Source of the DNA: DATIBQ01 sp964573395
GTDB taxonomy: Bacteria > Patescibacteriota > Minisyncoccia > Phycocordibacterales > UBA9973
Assembly (NCBI GenBank): GCA_964573395.1
Contig: CAZNJI010000002.1
Coordinates: forward strand, 34,707 to 98,706
Reading direction: 5' to 3'
Length of the DNA: 64,000 nucleotides
Made by a program: the position numbers and the translations under genes. The notes under the pieces were generated by a model. The model was not told the DNA's origin and made no database searches. It saw nothing but the letters and a program-made list of their open reading frames with translations. Of the stretch, positions 15,585-23,403 are shown piece by piece. Positions within the stretch are counted from its first letter, which is position 1. Each line of letters opens with the position of its first letter.

Positions 15585-17396
15585 TTAAGCGTTCTGTTCC
15601 TGGAATTCCTGCTTCGCACGGCGAATAGAGAGTACTTGGGATGGATCGGAAGTGATAATTTGATCTTCAGTATAAGAAGCAATAATTTTAATGGCAACGT
15701 GTTTGAGCCCGGCAAAGAAAATACCCTCTCCTACCCCCGATTCAAGCAGGAGATACTTTTCTTCATCGGTTAAATTAAAGGTTTTTTGGAGCACATCCAT
15801 TGAACTTGGTGATTGCTTCAAGAGAATTTGAATTGATGAGTTAGTTACAATTGGCACCCCATACGGGCTTTTCATGAAGTCGCCCACGTCTTGGGTAATG
15901 GTACAGAGCCCCAGGTAGTATTTTCTTCCCCGTTTTGCAATCGAGTATAAAAACGAGGCTGTATCATCTGATTTCATCATCCACCACGCCTCGTCAACCA
16001 CTAATAAGCGCTTTTTCAGCTGCTTTCTGACTGCATTCCAGATAAAGTGAGTAACGATGTACATGGCTGCCGGCTTCAGGTCGTCTTCCATGTCTCGAAC
16101 GGAAAACACGACGAATTTCTTGTTGATATCAACGTTTGTCGGCTGGTTGATGAAGTTTGCCCACGACCCATGGGTGAATTTCGTTAGACGCTGGAGAATC
16201 GATTCGCTTCCCTCCATACCGGAGAGCACCATTTCAAAATCGGAAAGGAGCGGCGGCTCGATCTTCGAGAAATCGGAATCGGCGGTAATGTCCTTGAGCG
16301 CGTAGGTTTCCGTAATCGCCCGATCAATGATCGAATCTTCCTCCGGTGAAAGCCCGCCGAGCATGATTCTGAATAATCCAACCAAATTGATGACGTTCGA
16401 GCGGAGCACGTCTGCTGGGGATTCGTCTTCTCGCGGAATCGGAAGATCGAATGGATTGATGTGGTGGTCGGAAGAGAGCGAAATGTTGAAATACCTTCCG
16501 CCGACCGCTTCGGCCAGATATTCATATTCCCGTTCCGGGTCAATGACGATGACATCGGTATCGAACATGAGCGTGCGGATGATCTCAAGTTTCGTGGCAT
16601 ATGATTTTCCCGCACCGGACTTTGCGAAAATGATCGAATTGTAGTTTTCAAGCGAGAAGCGGTCGAAAATAACCAGGCTCGAATTGTGGCGGTTTACGCC
16701 ATAAAGAATGCCGCTTTCGCTCGTGAGGTCGAATGACACGAACGGGAAAAGGCTCGAGAGCGGCTCGGAATTGAGCTTCTGCGTTACTTGCAGGTAGTCA
16801 TGCCCCATGGGGGCAACCGTCTTAAACCCTTCTTCCTGCTGGAAGAGCGAAGGTTTGATGTAGACCATTTTCGCCTCAAGAATCGACTTGATCTCGCTCT
16901 CGGCCCGAAAAAGCTCGGTTTCATTGTCCGCGTAAATGGTAATGTAGAGCCCGATATCGAACATTTTTTCCTGAGCCTGGGTCAGGTTGTCGCGAAGCTC
17001 TTCAAGGTCTTGGAATGCGGTATCAAGTTTTGGGTCTCGCACCAGCCCTCGCTGCTGCCGAATCGAAATTTGGCTTTCTACTTCGGCAATTTTCTTTTGA
17101 AAATGACGCAAAAGCTCGGAGGTTTCAATCGGGTGGACGAAAATCGAAATGTCGAATATTTTGTCGAGATTGATGATCGGGGTAAACCAGTTGTCGGTCA
17201 GATAGCGCGGATATGAAATAACGAAGAACGTGCGGGCGATTTTGTCGCCCAGGTGGATTGATTTCGGGGTAATTTCAAGCGCTGAAGGCGCAATAATGTC
17301 GCGGAGCTCGAGCGCCGCTGATGAATAGATGTCTCCCGGAAGAATTGGAAGTTCTTTTTCGAATTTTTTCTTATCCCCTTTCGAGAAAAGTCCCAT
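15585..17396 (-). CDS. virB4: VirB4/TraC-type secretion ATPase, motor domain
   Basis: 603 aa. Type IV secretion AAA+ motor. The N-terminal region (about 25-230) corresponds to the VirB4 middle domain, and FAKSGAGKSYATKLE (Walker A, residues 257-271) starts the RecA-like part. DVIVIDPEREYE follows, then LLVVDEAWWMMKSD (Walker B with the usual DEAW), and SIAKRGRKYYLGLCTITQDV. It powers pilus assembly or substrate transfer at the inner membrane. The usual N-terminal VirB4 segment is encoded separately upstream (17417-18049), so the protein is split compared with typical VirB4. Confidence 0.92.
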   Translation of the reverse strand: MGLFSKGDKKKFEKELPILPGDIYSSAALELRDIIAPSALEITPKSIHLGDKIARTFFVISYPRYLTDNWFTPIINLDKIFDISIFVHPIETSELLRHFQKKIAEVESQISIRQQRGLVRDPKLDTAFQDLEELRDNLTQAQEKMFDIGLYITIYADNETELFRAESEIKSILEAKMVYIKPSLFQQEEGFKTVAPMGHDYLQVTQKLNSEPLSSLFPFVSFDLTSESGILYGVNRHNSSLVIFDRFSLENYNSIIFAKSGAGKSYATKLEIIRTLMFDTDVIVIDPEREYEYLAEAVGGRYFNISLSSDHHINPFDLPIPREDESPADVLRSNVINLVGLFRIMLGGLSPEEDSIIDRAITETYALKDITADSDFSKIEPPLLSDFEMVLSGMEGSESILQRLTKFTHGSWANFINQPTNVDINKKFVVFSVRDMEDDLKPAAMYIVTHFIWNAVRKQLKKRLLVVDEAWWMMKSDDTASFLYSIAKRGRKYYLGLCTITQDVGDFMKSPYGVPIVTNSSIQILLKQSPSSMDVLQKTFNLTDEEKYLLLESGVGEGIFFAGLKHVAIKIIASYTEDQIITSDPSQVLSIRRAKQEFQEQNA

Positions 17397-17416
17397 GCCT
17401 GTACAGTATACAGGTT

Positions 17417-18049
17417 TTATTGGAGCTTCGCTTCACTGGTTGTTTCTCCCGGATTAAACGTTCGATAGAAAAGTTCAATGATTTCCTGCGTGCCAAGCTG
17501 TACGCTTCGGACACCAAGCCGAGAAAGCCCCTGCTCGATGACGCCCAGGCGCTGTTCAAGCTGGCTTCGCTGTTCTTCAAAATTCTTCAAGGGTTCATTG
17601 GCTGTTTTTTTTCCGAATGACGGAATGAATCCGGCAATGCCTCCTTTTTGATCGAGTACCGCCGGGGTATACGGCACAATCACGTAAAACGATTTTCGCA
17701 TGATGTTGACCTGCTCGTTGAAAGTTCGGATGAAGTCGATGTATTCCCGCGTCTGTACCCGCAACAGAGGCTCTTGCTGGCTTTTCATCCTATCTTCAAG
17801 CTGCAGAATGTACGGCCGAACGTCGTAGCGGCGCGATTGAACGCAGATTTGAACGGAAAAATCGAGTGAATTGAGGAAATTCTGGAACTGCATAAGCGTT
17901 GCCTGCTGTTCATCGAGCGATTTGAGGCTTAAGTTGATGGATGAAACAAGCACCACCGAGCAAAGAGAACCGTCTTTCATGACAATAATACCGTCGCGTA
18001 CTTCATCGACGGGGACAAAATCTTGAGTTGGTCGTGCGTTGATTGCCAT
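17417..18049 (-). CDS. VirB4/TraC N-terminal-like protein
   Basis: 210 aa from the ATG at 18049. INARPTQDFVPVDEVRDGIIVMKDGSLCSVVLVSSINL, then QNFLNSLDFSVQICVQSRRYDV, looks like the N-terminal domain of TraC/VirB4 ATPases, here a separate gene 20 bases ahead of the motor domain. Middle part helical. A start at 18067 would overlap prgI; the chosen one leaves a 1-base gap. It probably links the ATPase to PrgI or to the channel. Confidence 0.75.
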   Translation of the reverse strand: MAINARPTQDFVPVDEVRDGIIVMKDGSLCSVVLVSSINLSLKSLDEQQATLMQFQNFLNSLDFSVQICVQSRRYDVRPYILQLEDRMKSQQEPLLRVQTREYIDFIRTFNEQVNIMRKSFYVIVPYTPAVLDQKGGIAGFIPSFGKKTANEPLKNFEEQRSQLEQRLGVIEQGLSRLGVRSVQLGTQEIIELFYRTFNPGETTSEAKLQ

Positions 18050-18050
18050 C

Positions 18051-18449
18051 TTATTTTTTAGTATCAATGACGTCTAAGCTCCAGGAAAGCGTCTTTAGCT
18101 TACTTTCAGTGAGGGTTGAGCGGTCATGGTTGGTAACGATCTTGTCTTCCCCTGTCTTTTTCGGAGCCGATTTTTGCTTCTGCCACAAATAGAGCTTCGA
18201 TTTGCTATGGTACCGCACGAATGCTTCAAGGGTATGAATGAACGGCTTCTCGTTTATTCGGTAAAATGCAAGCGCGAGCGCAAGTCCGGCAACCGGAATG
18301 GCTACGAGTGCTCCGAAGAAAAATGGCAGGAGTTTGAACGCAAGGTATGCAATGCCTGTTCCTCCGGCAAGGTAGACGAACTGCTTGAAGGTAAGCGGTC
18401 CGAAAATCTTATCTTCAATGTCGATGAATTGCGGGACTTTGAATCGCAT
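18051..18449 (-). CDS. PrgI family membrane protein
   Basis: 132 aa. It matches PF12666-type PrgI: VPQFIDIEDKIFGPLTFKQFVYL, two membrane helices (about 28-62), then RINEKPFIHTLEAFVRY. PrgI proteins stand next to VirB4 in Gram-positive and CPR type IV systems and are thought to take the place of VirB3 in the inner-membrane complex. The order virB6 - unknown - prgI - virB4 supports this. Confidence 0.9.
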   Translation of the reverse strand: MRFKVPQFIDIEDKIFGPLTFKQFVYLAGGTGIAYLAFKLLPFFFGALVAIPVAGLALALAFYRINEKPFIHTLEAFVRYHSKSKLYLWQKQKSAPKKTGEDKIVTNHDRSTLTESKLKTLSWSLDVIDTKK

Positions 18450-18463
18450 GCGTATAGTCTACC

Positions 18464-18958
18464 CTATTCTATCGGTTCGTGATACGGGTCGATCTTCTTG
18501 ATTCCGGCTTGAGGTTGCGAAGGCGGTGTCTGCTCTCGCTTGGTTGGCGCAATGGGTTGTGGGGCTGAGAGGCGCTCTTGCAGTGTTTGTAATAATTGAT
18601 TTGGTTTTTTTTCTTCTATACCTAATTCAGATTCATTTTCATCTTCTATTTCTGAAAGTTCAACTGTTTTCAGTAGCGGCAATATGAATAATTCAGTTAT
18701 TTTTGCAGCGAGAAGATTTTTTTTCTCTGCAGGAAGCTCAAAAACATTCAAGCTTTCTTGAAATTGACCCTCATCAATTGATTCTGTGAGGTACGAGTTG
18801 ATTAAATTAGAAAATTTAGTAGCTTTAGTTTCATCGAAACCAAACTCTTTTGCAACTAAATTAACTTTTTCTTCAAATGAAGGATTGTACAAAAACTCCT
18901 GAACCGCCTGGGGGAGGGCTTCAAAATCTTCTTCAAAATTTGTTGTTTCTTCTTCCAT
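18464..18958 (-). CDS. Hypothetical acidic protein of the type IV operon
   Basis: 164 aa, no membrane segment, N-terminal two thirds helical and acidic (EEETTNFEEDFEALPQAVQEFLYNP), C-terminal tail Pro/Gln-rich (PTKREQTPPSQPQAG). Probably cytosolic. Tightly placed between the VirB6-like gene (5-base gap) and prgI (14-base gap), so part of the operon. Function not recognised; it may be an adaptor on the cytoplasmic face. Confidence 0.75.
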   Translation of the reverse strand: MEEETTNFEEDFEALPQAVQEFLYNPSFEEKVNLVAKEFGFDETKATKFSNLINSYLTESIDEGQFQESLNVFELPAEKKNLLAAKITELFILPLLKTVELSEIEDENESELGIEEKKPNQLLQTLQERLSAPQPIAPTKREQTPPSQPQAGIKKIDPYHEPIE

Positions 18959-18963
18959 ATTCT

Positions 18964-21900
18964 TTATTTTTTCTCTTTATCTTCCTCTTTTTTCTCTTCC
19001 TTCTTTCCTTTATCTTTATCACCACCATCCTTTACTTTCTGTAGATTTTCTTCAGCCTTGTCTCTCTTTTCAAGTATATCCTTCATTTCATCAAGATCGT
19101 TTTTGGCTTTACTCTTTTGTTTCGCCGCCTCAAAGTAAGCTTTTTTCGCCGCCTCATTTGTTTTATCTGCGTTATATTTTGCTTTTAGCGCATCTGCTAA
19201 ATCGCTTTTTAGTTCAAATTCTGCCTCTAAGTGAGATCGTCGCGCTGCTATCACTTCTTCTTGTTGTTCATAATGCAGATCGTCGAATTTTGTCCCTTTT
19301 GGATAATTTTTTAGAATTTCGTTATCCATATCTTGGGCATGTTTTAGGATTTGCTCCAATGTGCTTTTAATTTTTTCCAGTTTTTCTTCGGCTTTTTCCT
19401 CTTTTTTTCTTGTTTTTTTGATTTCATCAATAAAATCTTTATCTGCAAGGCGCTGCATTCTTGTTTGTTCAAAAGCAAGCGCTGCTCCTGCTCCAGCTCC
19501 GCTTAAACCAAGGCCTACCTGTGAAAGAGGAACTCCAACTGCGGTGCCGACCTGGGCAAAAGTATTTCCAGCGTATCCGCCTATTGCGCCGCCTGCCAGT
19601 GTGTCTCCCGCAGTTTCCAGTTTTGTTTTCCCTTTCTCAAGATTTTCCACATATTGGCGTTTTAGAGCCTTGGTAAGCGTTTTTGCGTCTTTTACCTCTC
19701 CATACTTTTTATCTGCATCTTCTTTAAATTTATTATATTGTTCTACATAATCGCTATCAGAGGAGGCTAGTTTTTTCTTAAGATCTTCTCCTGTAAAGCC
19801 TCTTTTCTTAAGATCCTTTTTATATTCTCTCTCAAATTTTTTTACTAGTTTGTTTTCCCAGAATTTCTGAGCTGTTTCTTTAGATGTATTTGCCTTAATG
19901 CTTTCATACTCTTTTTTCCTGTCGTCTTTTAGCTTTTTCTTTCGTGCTTCAAATCCGCCCTTAAAGTCTTTTGTTGACAGTCCGACATATGAGAGATTTT
20001 TATCTGCAAATTTAGTATCAAATCCTGCTTTTTCGGTAAGTGTTTTTAAGCCCATTGTATTGCGCGGATCCCAGCTTGTTTTTTGCGTCCAATTCAATGC
20101 TGAAGATGTTCCTCGAGCAGCGGTTTTAGTAAACCAGTTCCTACTTGTTTTGCCAGCTTCTGCCATTGCCCCTAAACGACCTCGTTGGGCAGTTCTGCCA
20201 AGCCAAGCCAAGCCCCTGGTTCCTGCCATTGCTACCCCGCCACTTGCAAGGCCGACTCCGAGCCCAGCTACTTTCTGCCCCCAGCCAAAGAGTTTATCGG
20301 TAAACTCACCTCCGTATTTTTGAGCCAATTTTTTTGCTTCCAAAAGAAGCGTATAAATAATGAGCATCGGGATGCACACTTGAATGACGGTACTGATGAA
20401 CCCTGCCCCTGGCACGACAACATTTTCCTGGTAGAAGCTTGAACTGAGAAGTTTGTGAATAATATAGAGGAAAAAGATAAAGAGCGGGCCGATAATCATG
20501 TACTGGGTCATGTTCTTCAGCCAGGCGGCCCAGCCGATAGCCGCAATGCCTTTGGCAAAAGGAATGTTTCTGCTTAAGAAGGCAAATGGCGAGAATATCA
20601 TGGCAACATACAGCCCGACAACGCGCCCAAGGAAAATGAACGCAATGCGGAAAAACAACAGCCCGGTAGTAAATGCAATCGCGCCTGCCAGGATGCTCAC
20701 GATGATGAATTTACCCGCGTAACTGCTTGTTTCGGTGGTGTTTTCGGTTATCTCTTCTCGGTTTGCAATCAATTTTTGCGCAAGAGCTCGTATGTCGAAA
20801 TCAGGATTTCGAAATTCTTCAACATCCGGCATGAGAGTTTTGTTACGTATTCGAAAAAGTCCCGTAAAATCGTACGCATCATCCCGTGCCCCTATTTTCA
20901 TCTCGTTGTACTCATCAATAGCTGTTTGCTGAATAGCCATATCGGCGCTCTGCATGCGGTCGTGGAGTGATTTTAAAACAGTATAGGCAACCGATGAATC
21001 GGTAAGGTACCCAAACGCGCTTGACATAATTCGTTGCGGCTGGAATCCGGCGACGATCCCTTCAGAAATTGGCGTATACCCTCCGGTACCTTCTTGACGT
21101 GTTTTAGTGAAGGGGTTTTCGACAACAATCTGGTTATAGAATATGTGGGCGCCGATGTTTGAAATATCGATCATTGCCTTCGTAAAGAAGAGGCTGAAGT
21201 TGATAAGGAGCGCATTCATAATGATGGTCGGAACGAGTGTTTTGTAGTTGATGCTCCCAATGTTAAAAATCGTTCCGATGGCGGTATAGAGCAACAGCAC
21301 GATGAAAAAGATGTTTGCAATGTCGCGCGTTGTTTGCCAAGCTTTCTGGATGGTGCTCCCAATTCCTGTGCTTGATCCGTCTCTATCTGAATAAGAGCCA
21401 CTGTCAATTGAGAATCCGACGAAAAAATCGAAAATCTTTCCCATCAATCCGGCAAAGATTGCCGGAATTTTGTAGAAAATAAAATACACGATATGGGAAA
21501 TGCATCCCAAAAACTCGCCCCCTGAAAGGAATCCAGTGGCGCTGCAGCTTGGCTTAAACTGGTTGTAGTTTATGTCGTTGTCTAAGTTAATGGAAGTGGA
21601 AGACCCTGATCCGGTTGTTTGGGAAGTGTTTACGGTAACAGTAACGGTGTCTGTGCCTGTTTCCGGCTGCCCGGTAGTATTATTAACAGTTGCCTGCAGT
21701 TGAAAAATATATGTCCCTTGAATCAAGCCGGTTACACGGGTTGTGGCGGCGGTAGGTGAAACAATGGTTGCCGGCGGAATTCCTGTCGGCCCGGCAGTGC
21801 TTACGTTTATCCATAAGTAAGCAACGGCATTATTAGTGCCATTACTAGCAGAACCTTGCAGCGTTGTTTCACTAGTGGGAAGCGTCAGGGTTTGATCTTG

Positions 21901-22056
21901 TCCGGCGCTTACCGTAACTTGCGCATGCGCAACAAACGGTTCCGGCGTTAAACCTGGAAGGGCGAGCGAGAGAAGCATTGAAACAATGCCAAGAGAAAAA
22001 AATAGTTTTGCTATTGATCCATGCCTAAAAAGGGCCCGAGATTGAAACAGGTTCAC
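18964..22056 (-). CDS. VirB6/TrbL-like polytopic membrane protein with PKD-like N-terminus and coiled-coil tail
   Basis: 1030 aa, GTG start at 22056 with AGG 6 bases upstream. Signal peptide (1-46, cut after AHA), a PKD/Ig-like domain (about 48-145: VSAGQDQTLTLPTSETTLQGSA), then about six to eight hydrophobic helices between about 185 and 600, typical of VirB6/TrbL channel proteins. From about 700 the chain is highly charged and helical (KKxKDDRKKEYESIK, QEEVIAARRSHLEAE), ending in a Lys/Glu run. A glycine-rich stretch near 820-850 could insert in a membrane. Likely the channel component. Confidence 0.8.
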   Translation of the reverse strand: MNLFQSRALFRHGSIAKLFFSLGIVSMLLSLALPGLTPEPFVAHAQVTVSAGQDQTLTLPTSETTLQGSASNGTNNAVAYLWINVSTAGPTGIPPATIVSPTAATTRVTGLIQGTYIFQLQATVNNTTGQPETGTDTVTVTVNTSQTTGSGSSTSINLDNDINYNQFKPSCSATGFLSGGEFLGCISHIVYFIFYKIPAIFAGLMGKIFDFFVGFSIDSGSYSDRDGSSTGIGSTIQKAWQTTRDIANIFFIVLLLYTAIGTIFNIGSINYKTLVPTIIMNALLINFSLFFTKAMIDISNIGAHIFYNQIVVENPFTKTRQEGTGGYTPISEGIVAGFQPQRIMSSAFGYLTDSSVAYTVLKSLHDRMQSADMAIQQTAIDEYNEMKIGARDDAYDFTGLFRIRNKTLMPDVEEFRNPDFDIRALAQKLIANREEITENTTETSSYAGKFIIVSILAGAIAFTTGLLFFRIAFIFLGRVVGLYVAMIFSPFAFLSRNIPFAKGIAAIGWAAWLKNMTQYMIIGPLFIFFLYIIHKLLSSSFYQENVVVPGAGFISTVIQVCIPMLIIYTLLLEAKKLAQKYGGEFTDKLFGWGQKVAGLGVGLASGGVAMAGTRGLAWLGRTAQRGRLGAMAEAGKTSRNWFTKTAARGTSSALNWTQKTSWDPRNTMGLKTLTEKAGFDTKFADKNLSYVGLSTKDFKGGFEARKKKLKDDRKKEYESIKANTSKETAQKFWENKLVKKFEREYKKDLKKRGFTGEDLKKKLASSDSDYVEQYNKFKEDADKKYGEVKDAKTLTKALKRQYVENLEKGKTKLETAGDTLAGGAIGGYAGNTFAQVGTAVGVPLSQVGLGLSGAGAGAALAFEQTRMQRLADKDFIDEIKKTRKKEEKAEEKLEKIKSTLEQILKHAQDMDNEILKNYPKGTKFDDLHYEQQEEVIAARRSHLEAEFELKSDLADALKAKYNADKTNEAAKKAYFEAAKQKSKAKNDLDEMKDILEKRDKAEENLQKVKDGGDKDKGKKEEKKEEDKEKK

Positions 22057-22073
22057 CTCATCAGTATATCACT

Positions 22074-22370
22074 ACCCAGCCGTAAATTTAGAACATACTA
22101 TGGGTAATTCTGCTTTTTAGCCATCGTTTATTAGAACCGTGCTGTTTTAGCAACTTCTCTCTTTTTAATGCGTCTAACTTTGATCGATATATTTCGGCGT
22201 ACACAAGAATCCATTCTCCACTAGACCGTTTGGTTGAGGTATTTCCCCCAGCATTATGTTCCTCTAGTCTTCTTTTTAAATTATTTGTGTAGCCGAAATA
22301 TATCTTTTTTGTTGGTAAATGTTGTAGAACGTAGACATAGTACATATCTGTTCTAAATTTACGGCTGGGT
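22074..22370 (-). mobile_element. 297-bp GIY-YIG element with 22-bp terminal inverted repeats
   Basis: The first 22 bases (22074-22095) and the last 22 (22349-22370) are perfect reverse complements, beginning ACCCAGCCGTAAATTTAG. The only content is one ORF for a GIY-YIG nuclease domain whose stop codon lies inside the left repeat and whose ATG is four bases from the right one. The element separates two operon genes that would otherwise be about 17 bases apart, and its right end falls on the stop codon of the upstream gene and on an assembly break. No clear target duplication. See findings. Confidence 0.6.
22088..22345 (-). CDS. GIY-YIG nuclease family protein
   Basis: 85 aa, a single GIY-YIG domain: YYVYVLQH (first strand), KIYFGYTNNLKRRLEEHN (second strand with YFG in place of YIG, then the catalytic Arg in LKRRLEEHN), TSTKRSSGEWILVYAE, and DALKREKLLKQHGSNKRW with the metal-binding Glu. 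This is the stand-alone UvrC-N/URI-type form, of the size common in CPR genomes. The catalytic residues expected for a nuclease are present. No DNA-binding extension. The C-terminal MF-stop is encoded by the left inverted repeat. Confidence 0.9.
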   Translation of the reverse strand: MYYVYVLQHLPTKKIYFGYTNNLKRRLEEHNAGGNTSTKRSSGEWILVYAEIYRSKLDALKREKLLKQHGSNKRWLKSRITHSMF

Positions 22371-22579
22371 TACCAAATATTAAGGCGGAAGAGTTTTTCA
22401 ATGAATGCATCAGTACCGGAATTTNNNNNNNNNNNNNNNNNNNNNNNNNNNNNNNNNNNNNNNNNNNNNNNNNNNNNNNNNNNNNNNNNNNNNNNNNNNN
22501 NNNNNNNNNNNNNNNNNNNNNNNNTTACCAAATATTAAGGCGGAAGAGTTTTTCAATGAATGCATCAGTACCGGAATTT
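22370..22579. other. Scaffold join: 100 N flanked by identical 55-mers
   Basis: Bases 22370-22424 and 22525-22579 are identical (55 bases), separated by exactly 100 N. This is what a scaffolder leaves when two contigs share a k-mer-length end; the true sequence probably has one copy and no gap. Confidence 0.9.
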
Positions 22580-23397
22580 CTGGCAGGAGTTCTCGGAACG
22601 GATGGTCGCGTTGGTACGCTGGTCGCATCGCTTGCAAACGTTGCCCGATTCAGCGTGCTGTCTGACCAGTACGGAGTCGGGAGCCTGCGCTTGAGTGCGG
22701 CATCGGCAAGAAGCGGCGCTCGTTCAAAACAAAAATTTCGATACTCCACGATTTTGTCGTTTTTCGATTTGTAGGTTTGGTAGTTGCCATTTTCAATCAC
22801 AACCCCCTGGTCGGTAATCAGTGTTGGTGCAATGGCATTGAATCTGGCTTCTAGTACTTGCAGTCGGGCATTTTCTTCGTCAGTAAAGACAATATCGGTA
22901 TCTTTTGCCGAACAGATTGGGCCGGTTGGGGTTGTAAGGCCGCCGCCAGAAGATCCGCTTCCGCTCTGCCCTGTATTGCCAGTGTTATTTCCAAACGGCG
23001 AACCATCTCCAAAATCACCCCCGCTTCCAAGACTTCCTCCCGCTCCGAAACTTCCGCCCGGTTCAAACGGTGGTGCGTCACCGAAAGCGGAAGCTGTTCC
23101 CGGCGTTCCTGTTCCTTCACCCCCGCTTCCGCTAGATCCTCCGCCTCCCGGGGTTGTATTACCTCCTCCGGCTGTTCCGCCAGTTCCTAGGCCTTCATTT
23201 TCAAAAATAGGGATGATCGGAACGTCTCCCCCTTCGCTCCCGGGATAAGATTTATCTCCCAAATTGAAGAAATCTCTAAAAGTTATTGGGGTAGAACTCC
23301 CCTCTTCTTGATTTTTCTTTAGTACAACGTATCGGTACACGACAAATGCAAGCAGTACTAATATGAGGATGAGGAAAATTTTCTTTACTGCGTTCAT
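22525..23397 (-). CDS. Membrane-anchored protein with a Gly/Ser-rich stalk
   Basis: 290 aa. N-terminal membrane helix (5-26), a low-complexity Gly/Ser/Thr/Pro stalk (about 70-155, repeats like GSGGEGTG and GGSFGAGGSLG), then a folded helical domain (about 160-245) with one Cys early (PICSAKD) and one late (YRNFCFER), perhaps a disulfide. The stop codon falls at a contig join (22525, duplicated at 22370). Seven bases after the 668-aa gene in the secretion-like operon. No family recognised; the layout suits a surface subunit carried across the wall by a flexible spacer. Confidence 0.7.
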   Translation of the reverse strand: MNAVKKIFLILILVLLAFVVYRYVVLKKNQEEGSSTPITFRDFFNLGDKSYPGSEGGDVPIIPIFENEGLGTGGTAGGGNTTPGGGGSSGSGGEGTGTPGTASAFGDAPPFEPGGSFGAGGSLGSGGDFGDGSPFGNNTGNTGQSGSGSSGGGLTTPTGPICSAKDTDIVFTDEENARLQVLEARFNAIAPTLITDQGVVIENGNYQTYKSKNDKIVEYRNFCFERAPLLADAALKRRLPTPYWSDSTLNRATFASDATSVPTRPSVPRTPARNSGTDAFIEKLFRLNIW

Positions 23398-23403
23398 GGC
23401 TTT

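Noticed and set aside
22405..22665. ORFs spanning the N run on both strands
   Set aside because: They read through 34 unknown codons and include the 55-base duplicate; artefacts of the scaffold join.
22950..23170. Repeat-rich stretch that could be a minisatellite or CRISPR
   Set aside because: It is the coding region for the Gly/Ser-rich stalk; units are irregular and there are no spacers. No CRISPR array or cas gene was seen anywhere.
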